From contig RZYO01000005.1 in the NCBI GenBank assembly GCA_009930325.1, positions 1 to 58,803 of the forward strand: a stretch of 58,803 bases of DNA. The letters are read 5' to 3'. The first letter of the stretch is position 1, and each line of letters opens with the position of its first letter. Shown here one piece after another: positions 26,870 to 36,533 of the stretch. The notes beneath the pieces are model-generated. The model did not search any database. It was not told the origin of the DNA and saw nothing but the letters and a program-made list of their open reading frames with translations. The translations under genes were made by a program, and so were the position numbers. The stretch is from Spirochaetia bacterium (lineage in GTDB: Bacteria; Spirochaetota; Spirochaetia; Sphaerochaetales; Sphaerochaetaceae).

Positions 26870-27382
26870 ATGAGAATACAAAGTAATGATGAACATGATT
26901 TCAGGTATATGTATGAAACAACTTTTACAATGTTATTTAGAGTTTCTAATAATATTGTAAGAAATGCTGATAGAGCTGAAGAATTATGTCAAGAAGCGTT
27001 TACTAGATTTTTTGATCAAGGGAAAACTTTTCCTTCTGAAAACGATGCTAAATATTGGCTAATTAGAGTGACTAAAAATCTCTCTATTAACGTTATTAAG
27101 AGAAAAAGTCGTGAATTAAAAATGATAGAAAAGGTAAAAAAAGAACCTTTAAGACATGAAAAAAGCGGAGAGGATGTTTTGATTGAAGACGCTATTTGTG
27201 ACCAAGTAATGGATGCTATTTCTCAGCTTCCAGAAAAGTTGAAATTAGTTATTACTTTGAAAACTTATACAGATTTAGATTATAAGGGAATCGGAGAAAC
27301 TCTCAATATTTCTGAGAGTAATGTAAAAGTTAGGGTTTTTAGAGCAAGGAAAATGCTTGAAAAAATACTTAGCCAGGAGTAA
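26870..27382 (+). CDS. ECF-type RNA polymerase sigma factor
   Basis: Extracytoplasmic-function sigma factor, 170 aa. Region 2 lies at about 10-80 (DFRYMYETTFTMLFRV, RAEELCQEAFTRFF, AKYWLIRVTKNLSIN) and region 4 at about 115-165 (QLPEKLKLVITLKTYTDLDY, then a helix-turn-helix with LNISESNVKVRVFRARKML). ATG at 26870 is chosen; TTG at 26858 is in frame but overlaps the AGGA ribosome site. A zinc-finger anti-sigma gene follows after 7 bases, the standard pairing. The target promoters are not identifiable here. Confidence 0.9.
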   Translation: MRIQSNDEHDFRYMYETTFTMLFRVSNNIVRNADRAEELCQEAFTRFFDQGKTFPSENDAKYWLIRVTKNLSINVIKRKSRELKMIEKVKKEPLRHEKSGEDVLIEDAICDQVMDAISQLPEKLKLVITLKTYTDLDYKGIGETLNISESNVKVRVFRARKMLEKILSQE

Positions 27383-27389
27383 ATAATTT

Positions 27390-27941
27390 ATGTGTTTAGA
27401 TGATGCATTGCTTAATTCATATCTTGATGGAGAATTACAAGAACCATGGAAGACTCAAGTTGAAGAGCATCTTTCTTATTGTAGTGGTTGTCAATTAAGA
27501 TTGAACCAATTAAAATCTTTAGTCGAAAAATTAACAAATGCTACTGTTTCTGATGATGATATTTCATTACGTTCACAAAGAGTGTTACAATATTTTGAAC
27601 AAAATAGATTTAATAGCACTCCAAATAAAAGTTTTTTTAAAAAGAAAATTCAATTAAATTTAGTTCCTGCTTTATTAACAAGTGCTGCAGCTGTTGTAGT
27701 AGTATTTATAGGATCTTTCGTTTTATTTGGTTCTAATAGCAAACAAACAAGTCAAATAATGCCGGAAGTAATGATGCCAATTGAATCAAATCAATTAGAA
27801 CAAGTTAGTGTTAAAGAAAAAGCTTCTTTAGATGATTTTACTTTATCTGAAATTGTTCATTATCTTGATTCACAAGGTTATGCCGTAAAACTAGAATTAA
27901 AGACTGTAAATCCATTAGAAGATGTACAGCTAGATAATTAA
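27390..27941 (+). CDS. Anti-sigma factor with zinc-finger (ZAS) domain, membrane-anchored
   Basis: Partner and inhibitor of the preceding ECF sigma factor, 183 aa. The N-terminal anti-sigma domain holds the H-x3-C-x2-C zinc motif (HLSYCSGC, about residues 28-35). A single membrane helix follows at about 91-113 (ALLTSAAAVVVVFIGSFVLF), leaving a short extracytoplasmic tail of about 70 residues. The ATG follows CAGGAG. The topology fits a sensor that releases the sigma factor on an envelope or redox signal (inference). Confidence 0.88.
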   Translation: MCLDDALLNSYLDGELQEPWKTQVEEHLSYCSGCQLRLNQLKSLVEKLTNATVSDDDISLRSQRVLQYFEQNRFNSTPNKSFFKKKIQLNLVPALLTSAAAVVVVFIGSFVLFGSNSKQTSQIMPEVMMPIESNQLEQVSVKEKASLDDFTLSEIVHYLDSQGYAVKLELKTVNPLEDVQLDN

Positions 27942-27960
27942 TATTTTGAACAAATGACAA

Positions 27961-27988
27961 AAAGGAGCTTTATAGCTCCTTTTTTTTG
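27961..27988 (+). terminator. Terminator after the sigma/anti-sigma genes
   Basis: AAAGGAGCT (27961-27969) and AGCTCCTTT (27974-27982) form a 9-bp stem with a TTAT loop, followed by a T run. Confidence 0.92.
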
Positions 27989-28117
27989 TTTACAATAACA
28001 TTTTTATTTTAAATATTTAATTACATTATTTAAAATAAATTTTATTATAATATGTTGTTATCAAGTATTTTTTTTGTTAATATAATCCAACAGCTTATTC
28101 TGGTAGGAGGATAATTT

Positions 28118-30769
28118 ATGAAGGCAGTAGAATTACAAAAAGCCTATGATCCAAAAGATTTTGAAGAAAGAATCTATCAAGAGTGGTTAGATAAAGGTTT
28201 ATTTAGCCCACAAGACAATAATAATGAACACTATTCTATAGTGATGCCTCCTCCAAACGTCACAGGTATCCTTCATATGGGTCATGCCTTAAATAATTCA
28301 TTACAAGATATTTTAATTAGATATTATAGAATGACAGGTGCACCAACTTTATGGGTTCCTGGTACTGACCATGCTGGTATTGCTACTCAAAGTGTTGTAG
28401 AAAAACAATTACTTAAAGAAGGTAAAAAGCGCCAAGATTTAGGTAGAGAAAAATTTTTAGAAAGAACATGGGACGTAAAAGATAAACACCATGGAATTAT
28501 TAAAAAACAATTAGAAACAATTGGGGCTTCCTGTGACTGGTCACGCGAAAGATTTACCATGGATGAAGGTTTATCTAAAGCAGTAAGAGAGTGTTTTGTA
28601 ACATTATATGAAAGAGGTTTAATTTATAAAGGAGAATACCTTGTTAATTACTGTCCTCATTGTGGTACAGCATTAGCTGATGATGAAGTTGAACATGAAG
28701 AAACTCCTGGTAAATTATATGAGATAACATATCCATACACTGATGGTTCTGGCTCTATAACAATTGCAACAACAAGACCTGAAACGATGTTTGGTGATAT
28801 TGCAGTTGCTGTTAATCCAGAAGATGAAAGATATAAACATTTAGTTGGTAAAAAGGTAAAACTTCCATTAACAGATAGAGAAATTCCAATTATTCAAGAT
28901 AGTTTTGTTTCGTTAGAATTCGGAACAGGTATGGTAAAAATTACACCAGCACACGATCCTAATGACTGGGAATGTGGGAAACGTCATGATTTAGAAATAA
29001 TTAATGTATTAAATCCTGATGGAACTTTAAATGATAATTGTCCTGAAAAATATAGAAATATTCAAGCAGCAGAAGCAAGAAAGTTAGTTGTTGAAGATTT
29101 AAAAGAATTAGGCAATTTGATAAGTGAAAAAGAACATAATCATGAAGTAGGGCACTGTTATAGATGTAATACAATAATTGAACCTTATTTATCAAAACAA
29201 TGGTTTGTTAGCATGCAAAGCATGGCCGATAAAGCTTTACAAGCTTGGAAAGATGAAAAAATTAAATTCTATCCAAAAAGATGGGAAAATACTTATTCTC
29301 ATTGGTTAACATCTATTCGAGATTGGTGTATTTCTAGACAATTATGGTGGGGACATAGAATTCCTGTTTGGTATTGTGAAGACTGTGGAAACATGATGGT
29401 TTTAAGAGAAGATCCATGTGAATGTGACAAGTGTAAATCAAAAAATATTAATCAAGAATCTGATGTATTGGATACTTGGTTTAGTTCTTGGTTATGGCCT
29501 TTTTCAACATTAGGATGGCCTGAAAAAACTCCAGACTTTGATAAATATTTCCCAACAACTTCATTGGTTACCGGCTATGATATTATATTTTTCTGGGTTG
29601 CAAGAATGATAATGGCAAGTTTAGAATTTGTTGGAGAAGTTCCATTTAGAGATATATATTTAACTGGCCTTGTTAGAGATAAACAAGGACGTAAAATGAG
29701 TAAAACTTTAGGAAATGGTATAGATCCTATTGATGTTGTAAATCAATATGGTGCTGATGCCATGAAATTTACACTATCCTATATGGCAACTCAAGGACAA
29801 GATATTTTAATTGATATGAACTCTTTTAAATTAGGATCAAGATTTGCAAATAAGGTTTGGAATGCTACTCGATTCTTATTAATGAATTTAGAAGATAGAA
29901 ATTTAATTGATGTAAAAGATATTGAATTAGATACAATGGATAAGTGGATTTATAATAGTTTAAATGAAGCATCACAAAAAGTTGAAATTTCAATGAAAAA
30001 TTATAGATTCAATGATGGTGCAAGTGCTATTTATGATTTCTTTTGGAATGATTTCTGTGACTGGTATGTTGAATCATCTAAACAAAAATTATATAGCGAT
30101 GATAATATAGTTAAAGATAAAGCAATTTCTATATTATTAGACTTACTAGCTGAATCAATGAGACTAATGCATCCATTCCTTTCATTCCTAACCGAAGAAA
30201 TTTATTCTAAATTACCAAATGTAAATGATCAATTAATTAATAGTAAATATCCAAAGTATAGCGAAGATAGAAACTATGAGTTAGAAACAAAAATTGTAAA
30301 TTGCATGCAAGATGCCGTTAGAGGTGTTCGTGCATTAAGAGCTGACTTACAGATAGCTGTAGATAAAAAAATAAAAGTTATTATTAAAACTGACAAAGAT
30401 TTTATAGCAACTAATTTCTTTAAAGAAAAAAATGCTTTACTAATGAATTTTATGAATGCGAACAGTCTAGAGATTGATGATTCTAATAGCTTAGATACTT
30501 CAAAAGCGGTCCCTGTTGCAGGTAGTGGTTTTGAATCTTTCGTTTTTGTTAGAGAAGCAATTGATATTGAGAAAGAAATTTCAAAATTAGAAAAAGAAAT
30601 TCAAGCAGCTCAAAAGAATCTTGAAGGTACTTTAAGAAAATTATCAAATGAAAAATTTTTAGCTAATGCTGCCCAAGTAGCTATTGATAAAGAAAATAGC
30701 AAAAAGGCTGAATTTGAAGAAAAGATAGAAAAAAGTACTAAACATATTGAATTATTAAAAACATTATAA
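28118..30769 (+). CDS. valS: Valyl-tRNA synthetase
   Basis: Class I synthetase, 883 aa, full length. The HIGH-type motif is GILHMGHALN, the editing domain contains TTRPETMFGD, two zinc-type Cys clusters follow (YCPHCG; CEDCGN with CECDKC), the KMSKS loop is GRKMSKTLGNG, and the C-terminal 65 residues form the charged coiled coil typical of ValS (EKEISKLEKEI). The ribosome site TAGGAGG precedes the ATG. The upstream region 27990-28117 is AT-rich with no T-box-like structure visible. Confidence 0.97.
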   Translation: MKAVELQKAYDPKDFEERIYQEWLDKGLFSPQDNNNEHYSIVMPPPNVTGILHMGHALNNSLQDILIRYYRMTGAPTLWVPGTDHAGIATQSVVEKQLLKEGKKRQDLGREKFLERTWDVKDKHHGIIKKQLETIGASCDWSRERFTMDEGLSKAVRECFVTLYERGLIYKGEYLVNYCPHCGTALADDEVEHEETPGKLYEITYPYTDGSGSITIATTRPETMFGDIAVAVNPEDERYKHLVGKKVKLPLTDREIPIIQDSFVSLEFGTGMVKITPAHDPNDWECGKRHDLEIINVLNPDGTLNDNCPEKYRNIQAAEARKLVVEDLKELGNLISEKEHNHEVGHCYRCNTIIEPYLSKQWFVSMQSMADKALQAWKDEKIKFYPKRWENTYSHWLTSIRDWCISRQLWWGHRIPVWYCEDCGNMMVLREDPCECDKCKSKNINQESDVLDTWFSSWLWPFSTLGWPEKTPDFDKYFPTTSLVTGYDIIFFWVARMIMASLEFVGEVPFRDIYLTGLVRDKQGRKMSKTLGNGIDPIDVVNQYGADAMKFTLSYMATQGQDILIDMNSFKLGSRFANKVWNATRFLLMNLEDRNLIDVKDIELDTMDKWIYNSLNEASQKVEISMKNYRFNDGASAIYDFFWNDFCDWYVESSKQKLYSDDNIVKDKAISILLDLLAESMRLMHPFLSFLTEEIYSKLPNVNDQLINSKYPKYSEDRNYELETKIVNCMQDAVRGVRALRADLQIAVDKKIKVIIKTDKDFIATNFFKEKNALLMNFMNANSLEIDDSNSLDTSKAVPVAGSGFESFVFVREAIDIEKEISKLEKEIQAAQKNLEGTLRKLSNEKFLANAAQVAIDKENSKKAEFEEKIEKSTKHIELLKTL

Positions 30770-30786
30770 AATAATAAGATATTATA

Positions 30787-30822
30787 TTAAGGCTTAAACA
30801 AATTGTTTAAGCCTTAATTTTA
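30787..30822 (+). terminator. Hairpin terminator after valS
   Basis: TTAAGGCTTAAACAA (30787-30801) pairs perfectly with TTGTTTAAGCCTTAA (30803-30817), followed by TTTTAC. It lies only 17 bases before the next gene's GTG, so read-through into that gene is possible. Confidence 0.75.
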
Positions 30823-30838
30823 CTAAAAAGGTGATGAT

Positions 30839-31675
30839 GTGAAAAATAATGTAGTTCTTGGAAATATAATTAAAAAAATAAATAGTGATAATACATTTAG
30901 CTTTGAAGGCTATGCTTTAGAAGCAGCTTATTCAATGATAGCAGCAGAAACAAATGTAATCTTAATAACGAATATAAACAAAGATGATGAAGAAATAGCT
31001 TTTTCCAAATTAAAAACATTAGGTGCTAAAATTATAATTCAAGATAATACTAAAACCACAACTATAGATGAAAATAATAAAATTATTGAAATAGCAAATA
31101 GTCTTGAAGTAGATGATACATTAAATATTGATGCGACATATTTATTATTTACTCCCTCTTTATCGCACGATATTGATAGTTCTATATTTAAAAAATTATA
31201 TAAGAAATATAAAATTGCAATCAATTTATCTGGGTTTATGAATTTTATTAAAGATAACAAAATTCATAAAGAGAGATATCAAGAGTTGAATGATAACCTG
31301 AAGTATCTTGAAAACATCTCTTTAGATAAAGAAGACTGTTTTATACAAGAATTTACTCATGATGAAGACGATGTAGCTAAACTATATTATAAAAAAGGGT
31401 GCAAGGAAATATTAGTTACATATTATGATGCATTATTTAATTATAACAAAGGTCTTTTTTATAGATGCAAATATGTTGTCGAAGATGAAATTAATAGAGA
31501 AAAAACATCAACTATTACATTGGCTGCTTATATTTGTTATAAAGATAATTTAATAGAAGAAGAAGCTCTATTTAAAGCTACTTCTCTAGCTTGTTATCAA
31601 ATGGATGATAAAGATATTAATAATTTAACTCAAGAAGAAATAATTAATAAAATGATAGACATTGGAATTGTATGA
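30839..31675 (+). CDS. Degenerate PfkB/ribokinase-like protein
   Basis: The 278-aa protein has the order of secondary structure of PfkB-family sugar kinases. The N-terminal part resembles the substrate-lid region (FEGYALEAAYSMIAAETNV, then KLKTLGAKIII), and a middle segment FTPSLSHDIDSSIFKKL leads to AINLSGFMNF. The family's catalytic GAGD loop is not there: the equivalent position reads STITLAAYICYK. The ATP-binding signature is also missing. I see it as a probable non-kinase descendant, function unknown. The start is GTG at 30839 with AAAGGTGAT upstream. Confidence 0.55.
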   Translation: MKNNVVLGNIIKKINSDNTFSFEGYALEAAYSMIAAETNVILITNINKDDEEIAFSKLKTLGAKIIIQDNTKTTTIDENNKIIEIANSLEVDDTLNIDATYLLFTPSLSHDIDSSIFKKLYKKYKIAINLSGFMNFIKDNKIHKERYQELNDNLKYLENISLDKEDCFIQEFTHDEDDVAKLYYKKGCKEILVTYYDALFNYNKGLFYRCKYVVEDEINREKTSTITLAAYICYKDNLIEEEALFKATSLACYQMDDKDINNLTQEEIINKMIDIGIV

Positions 31676-31692
31676 TTGAATATATCAAATAA

Positions 31693-31731
31693 AAAAAGGC
31701 AACTTAAAAGTTAATTTAAATTGCCTTTTTT
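31693..31731. terminator. Bidirectional terminator
   Basis: AAAAAGGCAA (31693-31702) pairs with TTGCCTTTTT (31721-31730), with A and T runs on both sides. It can end both the PfkB-like gene on the plus strand and the U32 peptidase gene on the minus strand. Confidence 0.85.
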
Positions 31732-31734
31732 ATA

Positions 31735-33024
31735 TTAAGTTCTATCAGTATTTAATACTCTTGTTGATTTAATTTCACCATTATTTAAACGTCTAATAAT
31801 ATAACCTTCTTGAACTGGTTTATCTGTTTGTAAATATTGAACTTTCCCATGGTCAATTTGATCAATTTCTTCAAAATCACTATTAAGCAATTTAAAATCA
31901 GAATCTACAATATTCAATACATCTTTACCTATGTACTCAATAGTTTGACCTTTTTTAACTTGAAATCTAACATCTAAATCCCAAATACCTTTTTTAACTT
32001 CTTTATTAATAATTCCAATAAAAAGATAATTTCTTTCATAACCATCAACTGTTGGTTCACTTATATCATCATTTTCACTTCTATCAAAAAAGAAGGCTGT
32101 TGAATATTTTCTATGACTTATATTAAATAAATCTTTTCGATATTCACTTAATAAAGGATCTTTATCAATTGCTTTTCTATAAGCTCTTGTTACTACAGCA
32201 TTATAATAAAGGCTTTTCATTCTACCTTCAATTTTCAAACTATTTACACCAGCATCAATTAGTTTATCAACATAATCAATCATGCATAAATCTTTACTGC
32301 TTAAAATTGTTGTAAAGCCATCTTCTTCACTAATTGTATAATACTCTCCAGGCCTCTCATATTCTTCTAAAGCCAAGGTTTCACTCTTTAAGACCTTTTC
32401 TAAATTTTCATTTGCCATTAGTCTATAATTCCATCTACAAGAATGAGCACAATCACCTTGATTTGCGCTTCTTGAGGAAAAATAAGAAGATAATAAGCAT
32501 CTTCCAGAGTAGGCCATACACATAGCTCCATGAACAAATGTTTCAATCTCTAGATCAGGTGCAGCTTGTTTAATTTTTTTAATATCTTCTATTGAAGCTT
32601 CTCTTCCTAATATTACTCTTGAAAAGCCTAATCTTTGATAAACTTTTGCTGCAGATGAATTAATACAACTTGCTTGCGTGGATAAATGTACTTCAGCATT
32701 TGGTAACTCGTTTTTAATAATATCCATTGCACCAATATCAGTTACTATAAAGGCATCAAATGGCCAATCTTTTAATTCTCTAGCTTGTTCTCTCAAATCA
32801 GATAGTTGATCTTCATGAAAAATTATATTCATTGCACAATAAAGTTTTTTATTGTTAAATTGATTTTTTACTTTTATTAATTCTTCTCTTTGATTTAAAT
32901 CTATATTTTTTGCATTTGCTCTTAATGAAAATTTAGGTAACCCCATATAGGCTGCATCTGCTCCAAAAGCAAATGCAGTCTTAAGTTTTCTAATATCTCC
33001 AGCAGGGCTAAGTAGCTCAACCAC
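31735..33024 (-). CDS. Peptidase U32 family protein (TrhP/RlhA-like)
   Basis: Member of the U32 family, many of which act in RNA hydroxylation (tRNA uridine-34 or 23S rRNA) and not as proteases. The 429-aa protein has ELLSPAGD at the start, GADAAYMG, and the signature region FVHGAMCMAYSGRCLLSSYF followed by DCAHSCRW, whose cysteines are the proposed Fe-S ligands. KIEGRMKSLYYNAVVTRAYR follows. I chose GTG at 33024, since a strong AAGGAGG lies 6 bases upstream, inside the last lon codons. The gene overlaps lon by 8 bases, so the two are coupled. Confidence 0.88.
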   Translation of the reverse strand: MVELLSPAGDIRKLKTAFAFGADAAYMGLPKFSLRANAKNIDLNQREELIKVKNQFNNKKLYCAMNIIFHEDQLSDLREQARELKDWPFDAFIVTDIGAMDIIKNELPNAEVHLSTQASCINSSAAKVYQRLGFSRVILGREASIEDIKKIKQAAPDLEIETFVHGAMCMAYSGRCLLSSYFSSRSANQGDCAHSCRWNYRLMANENLEKVLKSETLALEEYERPGEYYTISEEDGFTTILSSKDLCMIDYVDKLIDAGVNSLKIEGRMKSLYYNAVVTRAYRKAIDKDPLLSEYRKDLFNISHRKYSTAFFFDRSENDDISEPTVDGYERNYLFIGIINKEVKKGIWDLDVRFQVKKGQTIEYIGKDVLNIVDSDFKLLNSDFEEIDQIDHGKVQYLQTDKPVQEGYIIRRLNNGEIKSTRVLNTDRT

Positions 33025-35482
33025 GTAGAGCCTCCTTGACAGCATTAGATACAGCTTCACTAATTAGTTTTACCTGATAATTATTATTATTTTGTTTTTG
33101 TATTTCTGGTCTAATTGCTTCTTTATCATTTGGGAAAGCAATTTCTAAGACTTGAGAAACATCATCAACAATATGGAAAGTGATTCCTTTTGTAACTTTT
33201 TCATCAAGCTTGTCTAAATCTTTTTTATTTTGTTTAGGAATAATTATTTCTTTAATTTTATTTCTCTGTGCAGCTAAAACCTTTTCTTTTAACCCACCGA
33301 TAGGCATTACTTTTCCCATAAGTGATAATTCACCAGTCATAGCCAATTTAGGTTTAATTATTTGATTTGTAATTAATGAATATATAGCTGTTGTCATTGT
33401 AACACCAGCGCTAGGCCCATCTTTTTTAATAGCGCCTTCAGGAACGTGAATATGAATATCATAATTATTAAAATAGTCATAATCAATTCTATATTTTTCA
33501 CAATTACATTTTAAATAAGTATAAGCTATATTTATACTTTCTTTCATTACATCACCAAGCTGTCCAGTTAATTGCAATTTACCATTACCTCTAGCAGCTT
33601 GAGCTTCGATTGCAAGGGTATCACCACCCATAGCAGTCCAGGCTAAACCAATTGCCATACCAGGTGTATTTGCAACAATTATATTATCACTTGTAAAATA
33701 AGGAATACCTAAAAATTCTAAAAGATGATCAGATGTAACATTAATTGGTAATTCAATATCCTTATTTTCAACAATTTTAATTGCAAATTTTCTATTAATC
33801 TTATTTAAATTCTTTTCAAAGTTTCTTACACCAGCTTCTCTTGAATATTCTTCTGCAATCTTTTTTAACATTAGAGGAGAATAGATTATATCGCTCTTAT
33901 CTAATCCCATTTTAGAAAGTGATTTAGGAACAAGGTATTTTTTACCTATTTGAACTTTTTCATCAGCAGTATATCCACCAACTTCAATTAATTCCATTCT
34001 ATCTAATAATGGACCAGGTATACCGTTAATACTATTAGCTGTTGCAATAAAAAATACATTTGACAAATCAAAAGGTAAGTCAAGATAATTATCTCTAAAA
34101 GAATTGTTTTGTTCTGGGTCTAATACTTCTAATAAAGCAGAGGCTGGGTCTCCTTGGAAGGATTGTCCCATTTTATCAATTTCATCGATAAGAAATAGAG
34201 GATTATTGGTTTTACAAGTTTGTAAACCTTTAATAATTTTACCAGGAATAGCACCAACGTATGTTCTTCTATGTCCTTTTATTTCACTCTCATCTTTCAT
34301 ACCACCTACTGAAAATCTAAAATATTCCTTATTTAAAGCAGTAGCAATTGAACGACCAATACTTGTCTTACCAACACCTGGAGCACCAACAAAACAAATA
34401 ATTGCGCCTTTATTATCTTTTTTAAGAGCTCTTATTGCTAAATATTCAAGAATTCTATCTTTAACATCATTCATACCATAATGATCTCTATTTAGTACTT
34501 TTCTAGCATTTGCAATAGAAATCTTTTTATCTGATGAAGGTGACCAAGGTAAATTTAAAATATTTTCAATATAATTCCTTGTAACATTAAAGTCAGGGAC
34601 TATCATATCAATACTTTTTAGTTTCTCTATTTCGTCATAAACTTTTTCTTTAACTTCTGTGTTAAAATATTTTTCAACTTCTTTTATTCTTTTTTCAAAT
34701 TTATCAATTAGTGCAAGTTTTGGATCACTTGCCATGCCTAATTCCATTTGAATAGTTTTTAATTCTTGGCGCAAGAAGTATTCTCTTTGCTGTCTTTCAA
34801 CTTTTTTATTTACTTTAAATAAAATACTTTTTTGAATTCTAGAGATTTCTTGTTCATTTTTGATATGAATTAAAAGTTTTTCAATTCTTTCTCTAATGTC
34901 AAGACACTCCAATAATTCTTGTTGGTCTTCACCATCAATTTCTAGATTAGATATTAAGAAATCAGCAAGTTTTCCTGGTTCTTCAATATTAATCATATTT
35001 AATTTTAATTGCTCGTTAAGCATAGGGTCTTGTTCAGCGAGTTTTTTTATTTCTGTGAAAAGCTGTCTTGCCCAAGGAATTAATTCTTCCTTGTTATAAG
35101 ATTTATCACTTAAATAATCTACTTCAGCAATTAAATATTTTCCACTATCTAAAAAAGATTTTACATAAAATCTTTTAATTGTAGATATGAAAACATGAAC
35201 TCCACCATCAGGAAGTTTTATTTGTTTTATAATTTTAGCAGCAGTACCAACTGCGTATAATGACTCATCATCTTCTATAGTATCTTTATCATTTTCTTTT
35301 GATAAAAGAAGGCCAATCATACCTCCATGTTTAATTGCCTTATTAATTACATCAATGTCTTGAGATTCAGTAAACATTAGATGAGTTAATAGGCCTGGGA
35401 AAACAGGTACAGGTCCAACTGGTAATATAAATAGGTTAGAAGGCAAAGATCTCTCTTCATCTATTAGATCTATATCTTTCAT
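33017..35482 (-). CDS. lon: ATP-dependent protease Lon
   Basis: Cytoplasmic AAA+ serine protease for misfolded and regulatory proteins, 821 aa. The N-terminal substrate domain begins LFILPVGPVPVFPG. Walker A is GAPGVGKT (366-373) and Walker B is PLFLIDEID (about 428-436). The C-terminal protease domain has the Ser691 motif KDGPSAGVT and the catalytic Lys734 in GGLKEKVLAAQR. ATG follows GGAGG. Its last codons supply the ribosome site of the U32 gene. Confidence 0.97.
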   Translation of the reverse strand: MKDIDLIDEERSLPSNLFILPVGPVPVFPGLLTHLMFTESQDIDVINKAIKHGGMIGLLLSKENDKDTIEDDESLYAVGTAAKIIKQIKLPDGGVHVFISTIKRFYVKSFLDSGKYLIAEVDYLSDKSYNKEELIPWARQLFTEIKKLAEQDPMLNEQLKLNMINIEEPGKLADFLISNLEIDGEDQQELLECLDIRERIEKLLIHIKNEQEISRIQKSILFKVNKKVERQQREYFLRQELKTIQMELGMASDPKLALIDKFEKRIKEVEKYFNTEVKEKVYDEIEKLKSIDMIVPDFNVTRNYIENILNLPWSPSSDKKISIANARKVLNRDHYGMNDVKDRILEYLAIRALKKDNKGAIICFVGAPGVGKTSIGRSIATALNKEYFRFSVGGMKDESEIKGHRRTYVGAIPGKIIKGLQTCKTNNPLFLIDEIDKMGQSFQGDPASALLEVLDPEQNNSFRDNYLDLPFDLSNVFFIATANSINGIPGPLLDRMELIEVGGYTADEKVQIGKKYLVPKSLSKMGLDKSDIIYSPLMLKKIAEEYSREAGVRNFEKNLNKINRKFAIKIVENKDIELPINVTSDHLLEFLGIPYFTSDNIIVANTPGMAIGLAWTAMGGDTLAIEAQAARGNGKLQLTGQLGDVMKESINIAYTYLKCNCEKYRIDYDYFNNYDIHIHVPEGAIKKDGPSAGVTMTTAIYSLITNQIIKPKLAMTGELSLMGKVMPIGGLKEKVLAAQRNKIKEIIIPKQNKKDLDKLDEKVTKGITFHIVDDVSQVLEIAFPNDKEAIRPEIQKQNNNNYQVKLISEAVSNAVKEALRG

Positions 35483-35549
35483 ATTTCCTCCGAAAAATTA
35501 TTTCTTTATTTAAAAGTAATAAAAAAACTACTATGAGAATAGTATTAAT

Positions 35550-36173
35550 TTACTCTTTTTTTAACCATTTTACACCTAAATAGCAGAAAGGAGTATCTAG
35601 TAATGCAAATATTATCTTAAAAATCCAATAAGGTATTATTAATGATATAATAAAAGACGTATTAAATTTAGGATTAATATTATAAAAAGCAATGAACATA
35701 AATATTGTTGTGTCGAATAATTGACTTATCATTGTTGAAACATTATTTCTGATCCATAAGTGTTTTTCTTTTGTTATTTTTTTTACTAATGAAAAAACTA
35801 TAATATCAATATTTTGGCTTATTGCAAAGCTAATCAAAGAAGCTAAAGTCATTCTTAATGTAGAACCAAAAATATTGCTATATTCCTTATTTAAAGAATA
35901 ACTAGAATCTGGAGGAATAACAACACATAAAGCTACCATTAAGAAAGAGAAAATTAACATTATAATAGAAATCCTTACAAAAAATAATGCCCTTTTTTTA
36001 CCTTTTACTTCTCCAATAATATCAGTTATTAAAAATAGAACAGGCATAAAAAAAATTCCTACAGAAACTCTTATATTAAATAATGAAATAATTTTAGTTC
36101 CTATTGTATTTACAAGTACCATAGAAGTAATAAAAAGTGCAAATAAAAACAATTCTTTATTGTCTGATTTCAT
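35550..36173 (-). CDS. Queuosine precursor transporter (YhhQ/VUT family)
   Basis: Integral membrane protein, 207 aa, with about six hydrophobic segments. Conserved blocks of the YhhQ family are visible: FLITDIIGEVKGKKRA, then SQNIDIIVFSLVKK, and KHLWIRNNVSTMISQLFDT. The family imports queuine or preQ precursors for tRNA modification (established for E. coli YhhQ). ATG at 36173 has GGAG 9 bases upstream. I looked for a preQ1 riboswitch upstream and saw none that fits the consensus. Confidence 0.87.
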   Translation of the reverse strand: MKSDNKELFLFALFITSMVLVNTIGTKIISLFNIRVSVGIFFMPVLFLITDIIGEVKGKKRALFFVRISIIMLIFSFLMVALCVVIPPDSSYSLNKEYSNIFGSTLRMTLASLISFAISQNIDIIVFSLVKKITKEKHLWIRNNVSTMISQLFDTTIFMFIAFYNINPKFNTSFIISLIIPYWIFKIIFALLDTPFCYLGVKWLKKE

Positions 36174-36533
36174 ATAATAAAACTCCAAAATTTTGATAAC
36201 AAATTAATAACATGAAAGCATTTAAAAAACAATACTTACAAAAATTAAAATAGTATTCTAAAACGATCATTTAGACGTCTCCCGCTAATAATAATTATAA
36301 AAAAAGCAAAATACATAAAAATGATAAATTGATGTATATAAAAATTAATTACAAATAAAATTAATTATTTAGTAAATTTCTCAAAAATCATTATAAATTA
36401 AAGAAATTTAAAATTTTTACTAACTTACAATAAATAAGTGTTGCATTTTGTTGCAAATGTGATATTATACAAGCATTGAAGTACGAATTACTAATAAAAT
36501 TGAAATAATAAAGTAAGACTTAGTGGAGGACTT
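36174..36533. other. Intergenic region, divergent promoters
   Basis: No gene is supported. Most is AT-rich. A GC-richer patch at about 36263-36294 contains TCTAAA...TTTAGA pairing (minus strand) and could belong to the leader of the transporter gene. The carbamate kinase promoter lies at 36441-36468. Confidence 0.35.
36441..36468 (+). promoter_or_regulatory. Promoter of carbamate kinase gene
   Basis: TTGCAT (36441-36446), a 16-base spacer and TATTAT (36463-36468) precede the ATG at 36534. Confidence 0.5.

Noticed and set aside
27990-28117. T-box leader before valS
   Set aside because: There is no T-box sequence, specifier stem or leader terminator; the region is too short and AT-rich.
36174-36330. 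preQ1 riboswitch upstream of the queuosine precursor transporter
   Set aside because: I looked for the short H-type pseudoknot consensus on the minus strand and could not match it; only a small hairpin and a GC-richer patch are present.
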